Origin: a virus
IMG/VR virus record: IMGVR_UViG_3300030101_000994
Location: 1-58,301 of that record
Direction: 5' to 3' (one strand)
Length of the DNA stretch: 58,301 nt
Numbering within the stretch: position 1 is the stretch's first letter; every line of letters starts with the position of its first letter. Shown one piece after another: positions 1-8,689 of the stretch. The notes beneath the pieces are model-generated. The model was not told the DNA's origin and made no database searches. It saw only the letters and a list, made by a program, of their open reading frames with translations. Position numbers and translations under genes: made by a program.

Positions 1-642
1 CCTGATATTTGGTTTTTAAAACAAAGAAGTAACAATGGAGAATCCTCACAAAAAAATTGGAGAGTAATGTTAAATACAGGAGTAGGAGGAGCCTTTCGTA
101 GTTTAAGTGGTAGTAATCAAACTCTTGTATTAAATGAAGCAAGTGCAGCAGGAGGATTATATAGAAATGATGGTAATTTTGAACCTACTTCTACAGTAGT
201 TCAAGCACCTGATAATGGAAATGCAAATTCGTTTTTTGTGGTAAGTGGAAATACTTATGTAAGTTATTGTTGGCACTCAGTTGAAGGATATAGTAAGTTT
301 GGAAGTTATATCGGAAATGGTAATGATGACGGACCATTTATTTATCTAGGATTCAGACCCAGGTTAGTCGCAATTAAGTGGTTAACAGGTGTAAATTCAG
401 CAGAGAATTGGGGTGTTTTTGATACAGCTAGAAGTACATCAAATCCTAGTTCTAATGATAGCACTTCTCAATTACAATGGGATACAGAAGGAGCAGGAAG
501 TAATACAAGTGCTCACAAAATTGACTTTTTATCTAATGGTTTTAAAATGCGTGGGAGTGGTGGATTAAATAATACAAATGGTGCAACATATATCTACATG
601 TGTTGGGCAGACGTGCCATATAAATATAATAATACTTTTTAG
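1..642 (+). CDS. Tail fibre protein, C-terminal part (5' end outside the window)
   Basis: The reading frame is open from base 1 and stops at 642, so the beginning is missing; the first internal Met codon (67) is not a credible start. The first residues (PDIWFLKQR) match the motif PDLLWLKQRN in the fibre gene running off the other end of the window, and further Trp/Gly/Asn-rich repeats follow (for example FRPRLVAIKW). This is the usual build of phage tail fibres with repeated beta-sandwich lectin-like domains. I infer it is the end of the gene that starts at 57113. Role: host surface recognition at the tail tip. Confidence 0.8.
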   Translation, partial: PDIWFLKQRSNNGESSQKNWRVMLNTGVGGAFRSLSGSNQTLVLNEASAAGGLYRNDGNFEPTSTVVQAPDNGNANSFFVVSGNTYVSYCWHSVEGYSKFGSYIGNGNDDGPFIYLGFRPRLVAIKWLTGVNSAENWGVFDTARSTSNPSSNDSTSQLQWDTEGAGSNTSAHKIDFLSNGFKMRGSGGLNNTNGATYIYMCWADVPYKYNNTF

Positions 643-655
643 GAGGTGAAATAAT

Positions 656-1291
656 ATGTGGGCTTATATAAAAGATAACAAGATAGAGGAGATAATTGCT
701 AGACCTAAAGATATGGTCATAGATGATGTAAGACATTCTCGAAGAATATTTACTGCATGGACTTGGGATGAACTCAATGCCATAGGTATTTATACAGTAG
801 AATCAGGAACACAAGGTAATGATAGGTTTGAAATAACAAGTCAACCCACATACACATTTGATAGTTCTAATAAAAAAGTTACTACTAAATATACTATTAC
901 AGATAAAGCATTAGACGATTCAGAAGCTAAAGATGAGTCTGGTAAAAATATATTAGACCTTGATGGTAACAAAGTAATTAATTATGGGTTAAAAACACAA
1001 GCTAAAAATTTAGCTAAAACACAAGCTAACACTTTAATAGCTAGATTTAATTGGTTAGTAGAACGCAGTATTTATGATAGTAGCAAAGCCATTCCTGATG
1101 CAGTAAAAACATATGTTGCAGCAATAAGAACAGATTGTGCTGCGATAGAAACTGCGATCACTGATGCTAGTGATATGACTGCTTTCAAAGCATTGTATGC
1201 AGATGAATTAAATAGTGATGGTTCAGTAAAAACAGTAGCAAGAATAAATAGGTGGACATCAGATTCAACTGTAACTAACTATTTAAGATAA
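656..1291 (+). CDS. Putative tail fibre-associated protein
   Basis: A 211-residue protein with a strong ribosome binding site (AGGAGGTG) overlapping the end of the fibre gene. It opens with MWAYIKDNKIEEII, has a beta-rich N-terminal half and an Ala/Lys-rich helical C-terminal half (about residues 115-200). Its place right after the last fibre domain and its general build resemble phage fibre-assembly or fibre-tip accessory proteins, but I do not recognise a specific family. Confidence 0.6.
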   Translation: MWAYIKDNKIEEIIARPKDMVIDDVRHSRRIFTAWTWDELNAIGIYTVESGTQGNDRFEITSQPTYTFDSSNKKVTTKYTITDKALDDSEAKDESGKNILDLDGNKVINYGLKTQAKNLAKTQANTLIARFNWLVERSIYDSSKAIPDAVKTYVAAIRTDCAAIETAITDASDMTAFKALYADELNSDGSVKTVARINRWTSDSTVTNYLR

Positions 1292-1295
1292 TGTT

Positions 1296-3467
1296 ATGCT
1301 TAGTGAAGTCCAGATTGTTGGAGGAATAAATAAACAAGTTACACCTACAGGTGCACAAGGTAAATGGGTTGATTGCGATAACGTAAGATTTCGTTATGGT
1401 TTTCCAGAAAAAATAGGTGGATGGGAACAAACAACTTCAAGCACTATAGTGGGTGTTGCTAGAGATATGCACATTTGGAGTGATATAGTTGGTAAAAGAT
1501 ACATAGCCATAGGAACTAATAAAGGTTTGTTTATATATCATGATGGATCTATGTACGATGTATCTCCGTTAGATACAAACATAACTTCTTGTACATTAAC
1601 CACTACTAACAATTCTGCAACAGTTACTGTTAACAAAGCAGCACATGGGCTAGAAATAGGTGATTTATTTTTATTTTCTAGTGTTACATTACCAGGTGGA
1701 GGCACTGGTTTTGTTAGTGCAGATTTTACACAAAATACTTTTGAAGTAATAACAAGAACTTCTGATACATTTACTGTAACAGCTGGTAAAGTAGAATCTG
1801 GTGCTGGGTTCAGTGCTGGAGGTAGTGTTACTTTAACTCCATACTTTAAAGTTGGTGATGCGGTACAAGTAACGGGTTATGGTTTTGGTACAGGTCTTTA
1901 CGGTGGTACAAACCCCACAATAACAAGCACAACATTAAACGGGTTGTTAAATGATGACACAAATGGAACAGGAGGTTCAGGCACAACAATCACATTAACA
2001 TCGGTCTCAGGATTTAGTAGTGGTGGCGGCACTTTAAAAGTAGGGGAAGAATTAATAACTTATACAGGTGTAGCAGGTAGCACTGTCACAGGAATTGTAA
2101 GAGGAGCTTCTGGTTCTACAAGATCTGCTCATGATAGTGGTGCTGTTGTACAAGAAGCCTCAAACTTTACAGGGTGGGGAGATGCCTCACCGACTGGTGA
2201 AGTAACATTAGAACCAGGAAACTGGTCATTAGATAACTTTGGTCAAATATTAGTTGCGACTGTAAAAAACAATAAGACTTTTCAATGGAATCCGAGCAGT
2301 GCCTCGGCTCTGTCAACGAGAGCTACAGTTATAACAAACGCACCAATACAAAGCGTGATGACTGTAGTATCTGACAGAGATAGACATTTAATACATTTAG
2401 GCACTGAAACCACAGTAGGTACAAACTCTCAAGATAAAATGTTTATACGTTTTGCAGATCAAGAAAACTTTGAAGATTATACTCCTACCTCAACAAATAC
2501 TGCTGGCACATTTAGAATAGATAGCGGTACAAAAATAGTAGGTGCAGTAAATGCAGGTAGTTATATTTTAATACTAACTGATACATCTGCATATACGATG
2601 CAATTTGTTGGTCCTCCTTTTACATTTGCTATTCAACAAGTTGGGGCAAATTGTGGTTTAATATCACAACATGCTATAGTAGCAGTTAACGGAGTGGTTT
2701 ACTGGATGGGTCAAGCTGGTGGTTTTTATGTATATGATGGAACGGTAAAAAAAATAGATTGTCAAGTAGAGGATTTTGTTTTTACTACGCAAGATGAAGA
2801 TGATTTAGGTATGAATTTTGATGCGGCAAATGTTGTATATGCTGGTTATAATTCTTTGTTTAGTGAAATAAATTGGTTTTACCCTAAGGCAGACTCTCTT
2901 CAAATTGATAGAGTGGTTAGTTACAATTACAAAGAGGGACTTTGGACTATAGGATCATTATCTAGAACAACTTATTATGATAAGACTATATATGATAATC
3001 CTTATGCAACAGAGTACAGCACCACTACCATACCTAATTTTCCCATCATACAAGGAGCTACAGCTACTAATGGAGCTACAACTTTATATGCTCATGAGAA
3101 AGGAACTAATCAAGTTAAAAATGATGGAAGCATAACTGCAATTGTAGGCAGTATTGAAAGTGGAGATTTTGAAGTTGAAAGTGGTGGTACTGTAAGAGGT
3201 GAAATTTTCATGAAAATAAGAAGATTTATACCTGATTTTAGAGCATTGTCTGGTAACGCTAAAATAACTTTAAATTTAAAAGATTTTCCTAGCGACACTG
3301 AAGCTAGTAGTAGTTTAGGACCCTTTACCATATCTTCTGCTACTCAAAAAGTAGACACTAGAGCTAGAGCTAGAGCTGTAAGTTTAAAAATAGAAAACGT
3401 TACTACAAATGAAAACTGGAGATATGGAACATTTAAAGCTGACGTTCAACCAGATGGTAGGCGATGA
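1296..3467 (+). CDS. Large beta-rich tail protein (tail hub / stabilisation protein-like)
   Basis: A 723-residue Gly/Thr/Ser-rich protein. The start (VQIVGGINKQ, then DCDNVRFRYGFPEKIGGWEQ) is typical of podoviral tail proteins with a beta-propeller core, such as T7 gp12 or P22 gp10-like stabilisation proteins. Residues of about 220-290 form an inserted Ig-like stretch (KVGEELITYTGV, IVRGASGST). Aromatic motifs such as NGVVYWMGQAGGFYVYDG follow further on. It starts 4 bases after the previous gene and is followed by small genes. The exact orthology is inference; a structural tail role is likely. Confidence 0.65.
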   Translation: MLSEVQIVGGINKQVTPTGAQGKWVDCDNVRFRYGFPEKIGGWEQTTSSTIVGVARDMHIWSDIVGKRYIAIGTNKGLFIYHDGSMYDVSPLDTNITSCTLTTTNNSATVTVNKAAHGLEIGDLFLFSSVTLPGGGTGFVSADFTQNTFEVITRTSDTFTVTAGKVESGAGFSAGGSVTLTPYFKVGDAVQVTGYGFGTGLYGGTNPTITSTTLNGLLNDDTNGTGGSGTTITLTSVSGFSSGGGTLKVGEELITYTGVAGSTVTGIVRGASGSTRSAHDSGAVVQEASNFTGWGDASPTGEVTLEPGNWSLDNFGQILVATVKNNKTFQWNPSSASALSTRATVITNAPIQSVMTVVSDRDRHLIHLGTETTVGTNSQDKMFIRFADQENFEDYTPTSTNTAGTFRIDSGTKIVGAVNAGSYILILTDTSAYTMQFVGPPFTFAIQQVGANCGLISQHAIVAVNGVVYWMGQAGGFYVYDGTVKKIDCQVEDFVFTTQDEDDLGMNFDAANVVYAGYNSLFSEINWFYPKADSLQIDRVVSYNYKEGLWTIGSLSRTTYYDKTIYDNPYATEYSTTTIPNFPIIQGATATNGATTLYAHEKGTNQVKNDGSITAIVGSIESGDFEVESGGTVRGEIFMKIRRFIPDFRALSGNAKITLNLKDFPSDTEASSSLGPFTISSATQKVDTRARARAVSLKIENVTTNENWRYGTFKADVQPDGRR

Positions 3468-3470
3468 TGT

Positions 3471-3782
3471 ATGGATATAAAAAATGTTGTTAGTTTTAAG
3501 GATGAAAAAATATGGAAAAGTGATCACACCTCTAATCCATATGCTATAGTTTTAAACGCTGCAAAAATATGGAAGTTTTCAAAACACGAATGGCCTGATC
3601 AGTATAAATTTTATTACGAATTAATTAAAGAAAATGAAAAAGAATTTAGGTGGGGTTTAGATAAACAAAAAGCTATTAAGGTGTTTATTATGAAAGAACA
3701 CTATTATTTTGCAGCTCCTCCTGATATAATATATAAAGTTTTAAGAAAAGAACCTGAAAAAAAGAAAGGTAAGCGTGGATGA
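3471..3782 (+). CDS. Hypothetical protein, 103 aa
   Basis: Tightly packed between the large tail protein (3 bases away) and the next small gene, which it overlaps by 4 bases. It is Lys- and Trp-rich (KIWKFSKHEWPDQYKFYYEL) with a basic Lys/Arg tail. No domain recognised. Its position in the structural operon suggests a virion or assembly role. Confidence 0.7.
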   Translation: MDIKNVVSFKDEKIWKSDHTSNPYAIVLNAAKIWKFSKHEWPDQYKFYYELIKENEKEFRWGLDKQKAIKVFIMKEHYYFAAPPDIIYKVLRKEPEKKKGKRG

Positions 3783-3907
3783 AAAAAACTAAAAATAAAA
3801 TAAAAAAAGTTATCAAAGGATTAAAAAAAGCTTCAAAATTACATGCAAGTCAAGCTAAAACATTAACGGGAGTGATAAGTGGCAGATCCAAAAAAAGGAA
3901 AAGGTAA
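3779..3907 (+). CDS. Small basic protein, 42 aa
   Basis: ATG at 3779 overlaps the previous stop in an ATGA arrangement. The product is almost all Lys, Arg and small residues (KKVIKGLKKASKLHASQAKT). I remember similar short peptides with the KGLKKASKLHA core in marine phage genomes. Overlaps the next gene by 29 bases. Function unknown; nucleic acid or virion binding is possible from the charge. Confidence 0.6.
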   Translation: MKKTKNKIKKVIKGLKKASKLHASQAKTLTGVISGRSKKRKR

Positions 3908-4160
3908 AAAACCTAAAGGTAGTGGTCGTAGACTTTATACTGACGAAAATCCTAAAGATACAGTTCGTATTAAATTTGCTACTCCTGCTGATGCAAGAGC
4001 AACTGTAGCAAAAGTAAAAAAAATATCTAAACCTTATGCAAGAAAAATACAAATATTAACTGTAATGGAACAACGAGCAAAAGTTATGGGTAAATCAGAA
4101 GTGGTAAGAATTGCTAAAGCTGGTAAGGTTGCATTAAAAAGAAAGAAACAAGTTGGCTAA
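3879..4160 (+). CDS. Basic hypothetical protein, 93 aa (GTG start)
   Basis: Begins with GTG inside the preceding small gene. Lys/Gly-rich N-terminus (GKGKKPKGSGRRLYTDENP) followed by a helical basic region (KVKKISKPYARKIQ, EQRAKVMGKSEVV). Looks like one of the conserved small basic proteins of marine podoviruses. No enzyme motif seen. Confidence 0.65.
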   Translation: MADPKKGKGKKPKGSGRRLYTDENPKDTVRIKFATPADARATVAKVKKISKPYARKIQILTVMEQRAKVMGKSEVVRIAKAGKVALKRKKQVG

Positions 4161-4317
4161 AATAAATACATTTATACCAGAACCTAAAGAAGAATATAAT
4201 ATTGAAAACCAACGATTAATAAATTTAGCGTTGACACAAATAATTCAAAAATTAAACTTTACTTATCAACAAGAAATTAAAAATGATCAACAAGCTTTTG
4301 AATATTTTTTATCATGA
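4153..4317 (+). CDS. Small hypothetical protein, 54 aa (TTG start)
   Basis: Frame from TTG at 4153, overlapping the previous stop by 8 bases and the next ATG by 4 (ATGA). The product begins AKINTFIPEPKEEYNIENQ, has a short helical region and ends QQAFEYFLS. It resembles short conserved peptides I recall from marine phages with the same VPEP...F-L-S layout. It fills an otherwise unexplained 150-base gap, which supports it. The start codon is an inference. Confidence 0.55.
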   Translation: MAKINTFIPEPKEEYNIENQRLINLALTQIIQKLNFTYQQEIKNDQQAFEYFLS

Positions 4318-4664
4318 CAATACAGTATAAAAATCAAGGTTTTAAACAAACGGACACAAGTAAAACTACAGTGTTTACATGTCCGACTAATGCAACAGTT
4401 ATAGTTAAAAGTGTGTATTGTGCAAACAATGATGCTTCATCAGCCATATTAGTAAATATGAATTTTGTAGATTCATCCGACTCAAGCACGGAATATGAAT
4501 TTTTTAGAGATGACATAGCAGCTAAGACGCAGATAAATGCTTCACCTCAAGGTTTAAATTTAGAAGCAGGGGATGCTATTACTATACAAGCTGCTACTGG
4601 CAGTAACAAAATACAAGGTTTAATAAGTTATGCTTTATTAGATCGTTCTCAAGAAAATGGATAA
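4314..4664 (+). CDS. Putative virion structural protein, 116 aa
   Basis: Beta-rich protein with alternating Thr/Val strands (TTVFTCPTNATVIVKSVYCA) and an acidic middle part. The layout (a single jelly-roll or Ig-like domain with LNLEAGDAITIQA) is common for small head or tail decoration proteins. Translationally coupled to the preceding gene. Family not named with certainty. Confidence 0.6.
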   Translation: MTIQYKNQGFKQTDTSKTTVFTCPTNATVIVKSVYCANNDASSAILVNMNFVDSSDSSTEYEFFRDDIAAKTQINASPQGLNLEAGDAITIQAATGSNKIQGLISYALLDRSQENG

Positions 4665-5220
4665 AATAAGTTCTGCTATTTTTAAAATAGAAAAAGTTTT
4701 AGGCGATAAAATATGTAAAAATTTATCTGAGTATATTGAGCTATCTTGTAATCAAAAAGCTACTTTATTAAAAGGTGAAAAAGAGATTGAAGATAGTACA
4801 CAAAGAAATGTGTATAATTATGGTTTAAATGAGTCTAAGGAACATGATCTATTGTATAAAAAATTAATATTTAATACTTGTGATAAAGCTATAAAAAAAT
4901 ACCAAACAATCTTTACAAGTTTACAAAATTTAAGATTAGAATCTATTAATTTATTAAAATACAAGAAAGGTAATTTTTATAAGAAACATACTGACGCTTT
5001 TTATCAAGTCAATAGGCAACTATCTTTTATAATTAATTTAAATAACGATTACGAAGGGGGTGAGTTGATTTTTTATTACCCTTATAACCAAAAACCTTAT
5101 AGTAAAGTTGAATTACAAACAGGTGATTTAATTATGTTTCCTAGTAATTTTATGTATCCTCATTCTATACAACCGATAAAATCGGGTACTCGCTATAGTA
5201 TAGTTTGTTGGTTTAGTTAA
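4657..5220 (+). CDS. 2-oxoglutarate/Fe(II)-dependent oxygenase (prolyl hydroxylase-like)
   Basis: The iron-binding triad is visible: H111-x-D113 (KKHTDAFY) and H169 (YPHSIQ), followed by Arg179 (SGTRYSIVCWF), which would bind 2-oxoglutarate. Spacing and the strand pattern between them (LSFIINLN, GGELIFYYP, GDLIMFPS) match the prolyl 4-hydroxylase-like superfamily. Such enzymes hydroxylate proteins, nucleotides or sugars; the substrate here is unknown. It opens a modification cassette with the SET protein and two glycosyltransferases downstream, set within structural genes. Overlaps the preceding gene by 8 bases. Confidence 0.85.
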   Translation: MDKISSAIFKIEKVLGDKICKNLSEYIELSCNQKATLLKGEKEIEDSTQRNVYNYGLNESKEHDLLYKKLIFNTCDKAIKKYQTIFTSLQNLRLESINLLKYKKGNFYKKHTDAFYQVNRQLSFIINLNNDYEGGELIFYYPYNQKPYSKVELQTGDLIMFPSNFMYPHSIQPIKSGTRYSIVCWFS

Positions 5221-5223
5221 TAC

Positions 5224-5252
5224 TTGACTTTTTATAAGACATATCCGATATT
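5224..5252 (+). promoter_or_regulatory. Sigma70-like promoter with operator-like palindrome
   Basis: TTGACT at 5224-5229, 17-base spacer, GATATT at 5247-5252. The start codon of the next gene (5259) lies 6 bases beyond the -10 box and has no Shine-Dalgarno sequence, so the transcript may be leaderless. The spacer carries an imperfect copy (15 of 18) of the phage-wide palindrome, at 5233-5250. Confidence 0.5.
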
Positions 5253-5258
5253 ATTTTA

Positions 5259-5459
5259 ATGAAAACAATACAGTGCACTTCTCAAGAAATTTACAGAAAT
5301 AAAAAAAACAATGTTAAATACGCTACAAAAGAAGACGCTCAACACGATGTAGATAATCCTAACACAGATACTAAACAAGAAGACATAGTATGCGATGTAA
5401 ATATTATTGTGCCAAAAGAAGCTTTATCTATGATAAGCAAAACCAAAGATGAAAATTAA
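5259..5459 (+). CDS. Hypothetical protein, 66 aa
   Basis: Short charged protein (IYRNKKNNVKYATKEDAQHD) with a central motif IVCDVNIIVPKEAL. No domain recognised. It lacks a ribosome binding site and starts where the promoter at 5224 should initiate. It overlaps the SET-domain gene by 11 bases and probably leads that transcription unit. Confidence 0.6.
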   Translation: MKTIQCTSQEIYRNKKNNVKYATKEDAQHDVDNPNTDTKQEDIVCDVNIIVPKEALSMISKTKDEN

Positions 5460-5766
5460 ATACGATAGGTTTTATTACAATCCATTACCAGAACAATTAA
5501 TGTTAGGTGTAAGCCGTACTCATGGACATGGTGTTTTTGCAAAATGTGATTTACCAAAAAAATATGATTTAGGTATGAGTCATATTAAAATACCTATAAT
5601 ACATGGCTATGTTAGAACTCCGATGGGAGGGTTTTTAAACCATAGTGAAGAACCTAATTGTCGTTTGTTCATAGATTTAGATTGGGATGATTATCTAGTA
5701 TATAAAGTTATTACTATTAAAAAGATAAAACAAGGTCAAGAGTTGTTATTAGAGTATGGTTCATGA
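5449..5766 (+). CDS. SET-domain protein (putative protein lysine methyltransferase)
   Basis: Minimal SET domain of 105 residues. The signature NHSEEPNC (64-71) matches the SET NHS/C motif that forms part of the S-adenosylmethionine pocket, and GQELLLEYG (96-104) matches the C-terminal GEEL-x-x-x-Y-G motif with the catalytic Tyr. The N-terminal GVFAKCDL corresponds to the first SET strand (G-x-G-x-F). Free-standing SET proteins in phages are rare but occur in marine viruses. Substrate unknown; host translation or chromatin-like proteins are only speculation. Confidence 0.8.
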   Translation: MKIKYDRFYYNPLPEQLMLGVSRTHGHGVFAKCDLPKKYDLGMSHIKIPIIHGYVRTPMGGFLNHSEEPNCRLFIDLDWDDYLVYKVITIKKIKQGQELLLEYGS

Positions 5767-6695
5767 CTCCTTTGGGTGGCACAGAAATACAACATAGATT
5801 TTTATCACACTATGTTGATGACAGTTTATTAGATAACTTTCAAATATGTACATCAATACCAGGTAAAGTAGAATTAAGCAAAGATAAAATAAATATACTT
5901 TGGCAAAAAAATAGTCACGACCAACCTAATATATATCCGTGGTTTGAAGATAAAACTAATCATGACCAGTTTGATTGGTATGTTTTTAATAGTCATTGGA
6001 ATTATGAAAAATACAGATACAGGTTTGATATACCCACTCATAAATGTCACGTAATAAAAAATGGTGTGAATAACTTTCCTACACTTACACCTTTTAAAGA
6101 AGGTAATATGGTGCGTATGTTGTTTCATGTAACACCTTGGAGAGGACTAAATGTTTTATTAGGAGCTATGAGTTTATTAAAAGACTGTAATGTGCATGTA
6201 GATATTTTTAGTAGTTGTAAAATTTATGGAGATCAGTTTGAAAAAGAAAACGAAAGCAGGTATGAGCCTTTATACGAACAAGCTAGAAAGTTAGAAAATG
6301 TAACTTACATAGGATATAAAGAACATTCTTTCATACAAAAGTTTATGTATCGTTATCATATGTTTGCTTATCCAAGCACATGGGAGGAGACAAGTTGTAA
6401 TGCAGCTTTAGAAGCTATGGCTGCTGGATTATTTTGTATAGTTACAAACTTTGGAGCTTTGTATGAAACATGCTCCGAGTTTCCTGTATACGTTACCTAT
6501 GAGAAAGATACCAAAAGACTTGCTAGTAAATTTGCTACAGCTATCCGACAAGCAGTAAACACGATACACGAACCAGAGGTACAAGAACATTTAAAAATGC
6601 AACAAGAATTTGTTAAAAAGTTTTATAGTTGGGATAAGAAAAAATTAGAATGGACAAATTTTTTACAAGCTGCTTTAAATGACAGAAAAGGTTAA
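5763..6695 (+). CDS. Glycosyltransferase, GT-B fold (GT4-like)
   Basis: 310 residues. The C-terminal half carries the GT4 sugar-nucleotide signature E209-x7-E217 (EETSCNAALEAMAAG), preceded by FAYPSTW, and the mid-section has YVFNSHWNYEKY and HVIKNGV typical of the N-terminal acceptor domain and linker. The start overlaps the SET gene (ATGA). The N-terminus is short (TPLGGTEIQHR is the usual Gly-rich loop), so this is a compact member. Likely decorates a virion component or host surface sugar; pairs with the next glycosyltransferase. Confidence 0.85.
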   Translation: MTPLGGTEIQHRFLSHYVDDSLLDNFQICTSIPGKVELSKDKINILWQKNSHDQPNIYPWFEDKTNHDQFDWYVFNSHWNYEKYRYRFDIPTHKCHVIKNGVNNFPTLTPFKEGNMVRMLFHVTPWRGLNVLLGAMSLLKDCNVHVDIFSSCKIYGDQFEKENESRYEPLYEQARKLENVTYIGYKEHSFIQKFMYRYHMFAYPSTWEETSCNAALEAMAAGLFCIVTNFGALYETCSEFPVYVTYEKDTKRLASKFATAIRQAVNTIHEPEVQEHLKMQQEFVKKFYSWDKKKLEWTNFLQAALNDRKG

Positions 6696-7464
6696 ATTAT
6701 ATTTAGCGACACCTGTACATAGTGATGTATCTATGCACTACACTCAATCTGTAGTAAGGCTACAGACGGAGTGTTACAAAAAAGGCATTGAGTTTACACT
6801 AGAATTAATGAAATCAAGTTTAGTAACACAAGGTAGAAACTTGTGTGTATCTCATTTTTTAAATTCTGATGCTACTCATTTACTTTTTATTGACAGTGAT
6901 ATTTTATTTTATCCACAATCTATCTTTGAAATGATAAGAGCAGATGTTGATTTAATTAGTATACCTTATCCTATGAAACAAATACATTGGCATAAGGTAT
7001 TTAATAAAATTGAAGATATACCTAACATGACAGAGTTACAAAGACATACAAGTGGTAATAAGTTTCCTGTCAAAATTAAAGATGCAGAAAGTGATATAAA
7101 GTGTGTAGATGGCTTAATAGAACTGAACTTCGCACCCACAGGATGTATGTTATTAAAACGGCAAGTTTTTAATAAAATGATACAGAAGTATCCTAAAAAA
7201 ATTATTAAACAAGAAACTGAAATAGATGGAGAAACTATAATCAAACCTAACCTATATAACTTTTTTGATACATACTATGATGAAAAAGAACAAAGATACT
7301 ATGGCGAAGACTTTGCTTTCTCTAGATTATGGCGTAATATTGGTGGCACTTGTTATGCTTTAATAACCGAATATATAACACATGTAGGTGAGTATCAATA
7401 CACAGGTAGGTTAATTGATGAAATGGTTGCTGTAGGTATTGATGTCTCTAAGAAAAAAGAGTAA
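6679..7464 (+). CDS. Glycosyltransferase, GT-A fold
   Basis: 261 residues with the GT-A DxD metal motif in FIDSDILF (72-74), after SSLVTQGRNLCV, which is characteristic of phage glycosyltransferases that act on structural proteins or DNA. YYGEDFAFSRLW near residue 215 matches the C-terminal ED motif of this group. Overlaps the preceding glycosyltransferase by 17 bases, so they are probably expressed and used together. Donor and acceptor cannot be read from sequence. Confidence 0.85.
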   Translation: MTEKVKLYLATPVHSDVSMHYTQSVVRLQTECYKKGIEFTLELMKSSLVTQGRNLCVSHFLNSDATHLLFIDSDILFYPQSIFEMIRADVDLISIPYPMKQIHWHKVFNKIEDIPNMTELQRHTSGNKFPVKIKDAESDIKCVDGLIELNFAPTGCMLLKRQVFNKMIQKYPKKIIKQETEIDGETIIKPNLYNFFDTYYDEKEQRYYGEDFAFSRLWRNIGGTCYALITEYITHVGEYQYTGRLIDEMVAVGIDVSKKKE

Positions 7465-7493
7465 ACTAAGAGTATAAATAAGGAGATTCATAT

Positions 7494-8282
7494 ATGGTAC
7501 CTTTAATTGCAGGCGGAGTTAGTTTTTTAATGGCTAAAGCCTCTGGTGCTTCAAACAAACAAGCTTTACTAGCAGGTGTTGTTGGTGGTTTAGGAGCGTA
7601 TGGAGCTGGACAATTAGGTGCTGCGTTAGCAGGACCTTCAGCGAGTGCAGGATTTGTAGGTGCACCAACTGCCACACAACTTTTTGGTCAAAAATTAGCA
7701 GCTAGTGGTATAGGACAATTTGCAGCAGGAACCGCTGCAGGAACACTACCATTAGCAATGGAACAAAACAAGATGGCAGATAAACAAGCTCAACAGTTAG
7801 CCAAGCCTTTTGGTGGAGAAGAAGCGTATACACAAGCTTACAATACAGCAGTACAAGACATGCAAGGTTTAGGTCAAAGAGCTACCTATGATGATCAACC
7901 AACTACAAATCAAAGTGTCTATAATTTTCAACCTCCTATGTTTACTGCAAGAGAAGGTGGTATTGCTAAAATAGCAAAGTATAGAGAGGGTGGTGTAAAT
8001 TACTTACCGAGTAAAATAGACCATGATGAAAAAGATGTTAATAATTATGTTCGTGCACAAGGCTACGTAGAGGATGGTAGTGGGGTAGGTGATAAAGATG
8101 AAGATACGATGTTGGCACAATTAGCAGATGGTGAGTTTGTAAGTAGAGCAGATGCAGTGTTAGGAGCAGGGATTATGAGTGGTGCTAATCCAAAAGATTT
8201 TAAAGAGATGAGAAAGTTCGGTGCTAAATTTTTTTACAATCAACAAGATCAGTTTAAAAGAATTTATGACATCACCGCATGA
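7494..8282 (+). CDS. Virion-associated protein with hydrophobic N-terminus
   Basis: 262 residues with a clear AGGAG ribosome binding site. Residues 1-90 are Ala/Gly-rich and hydrophobic, with one or two possible membrane segments (PLIAGGVSFLMA, GVVGGLGAYGAGQLG). Later come REGGIAKIAKYREGGVNYL and TMLAQLADGEFVSRADAV, a motif (L-x-DGEFV-x-ADAV) recurrent in phage internal or tail proteins. First gene of the internal virion protein block, so an ejected, membrane-interacting role is likely. Confidence 0.6.
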   Translation: MVPLIAGGVSFLMAKASGASNKQALLAGVVGGLGAYGAGQLGAALAGPSASAGFVGAPTATQLFGQKLAASGIGQFAAGTAAGTLPLAMEQNKMADKQAQQLAKPFGGEEAYTQAYNTAVQDMQGLGQRATYDDQPTTNQSVYNFQPPMFTAREGGIAKIAKYREGGVNYLPSKIDHDEKDVNNYVRAQGYVEDGSGVGDKDEDTMLAQLADGEFVSRADAVLGAGIMSGANPKDFKEMRKFGAKFFYNQQDQFKRIYDITA

Positions 8283-8689
8283 TAGAAATAAAAAAATTAA
8301 ATCCAAACGAGTGTTGGAACAGAGTATCTGTTATGTTAGAAAAAGCAATTGAATTAAGTAATGGTAGGCATACATTAGAAACGACATACGAGTCTATATG
8401 TAAAGGTATTATGCAACTGTATGGAATATTTACTCACAAAACTTTAACCAGCGTATTTGTAACACAACGTATGGTTTATCCAGCAAAGCAAGTATTGTGT
8501 GTTTTATTTTGTGGGGGTAAAGATTTTATTACACACATAGAAAAAATTGTAAATTTTTTTAAAAATCTTTCTATTATGCAAGGTTGTAGAGGCGTAGAAA
8601 TTATAGGAAGAAAAGGTTGGACTAGAGTCAATAAAGAATACAAATTACCATTTAAAGAGAAGGGTTCTTATTATGAAATGGATAATTAA
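8279..8689 (+). CDS. Putative internal virion protein A (T7 gp13-like)
   Basis: 136 residues, overlapping the previous gene (ATGA). The ending CRGVEIIGRKGWTRVNKEY has the G-R-x-GW-x-R motif of T7 gp13-like internal virion proteins, which have an acetyltransferase-like fold without known activity. Position ahead of two large internal proteins fits the T7 order gp13, gp14, gp15, gp16. Assignment rests on this motif and gene order. Confidence 0.55.
   Translation: MIEIKKLNPNECWNRVSVMLEKAIELSNGRHTLETTYESICKGIMQLYGIFTHKTLTSVFVTQRMVYPAKQVLCVLFCGGKDFITHIEKIVNFFKNLSIMQGCRGVEIIGRKGWTRVNKEYKLPFKEKGSYYEMDN

Noticed and set aside
542-736. Minus-strand frame of 64 codons across the fibre end
   Set aside because: Tyr/His/Ser-rich reverse image of the coding strand, no ribosome binding site.
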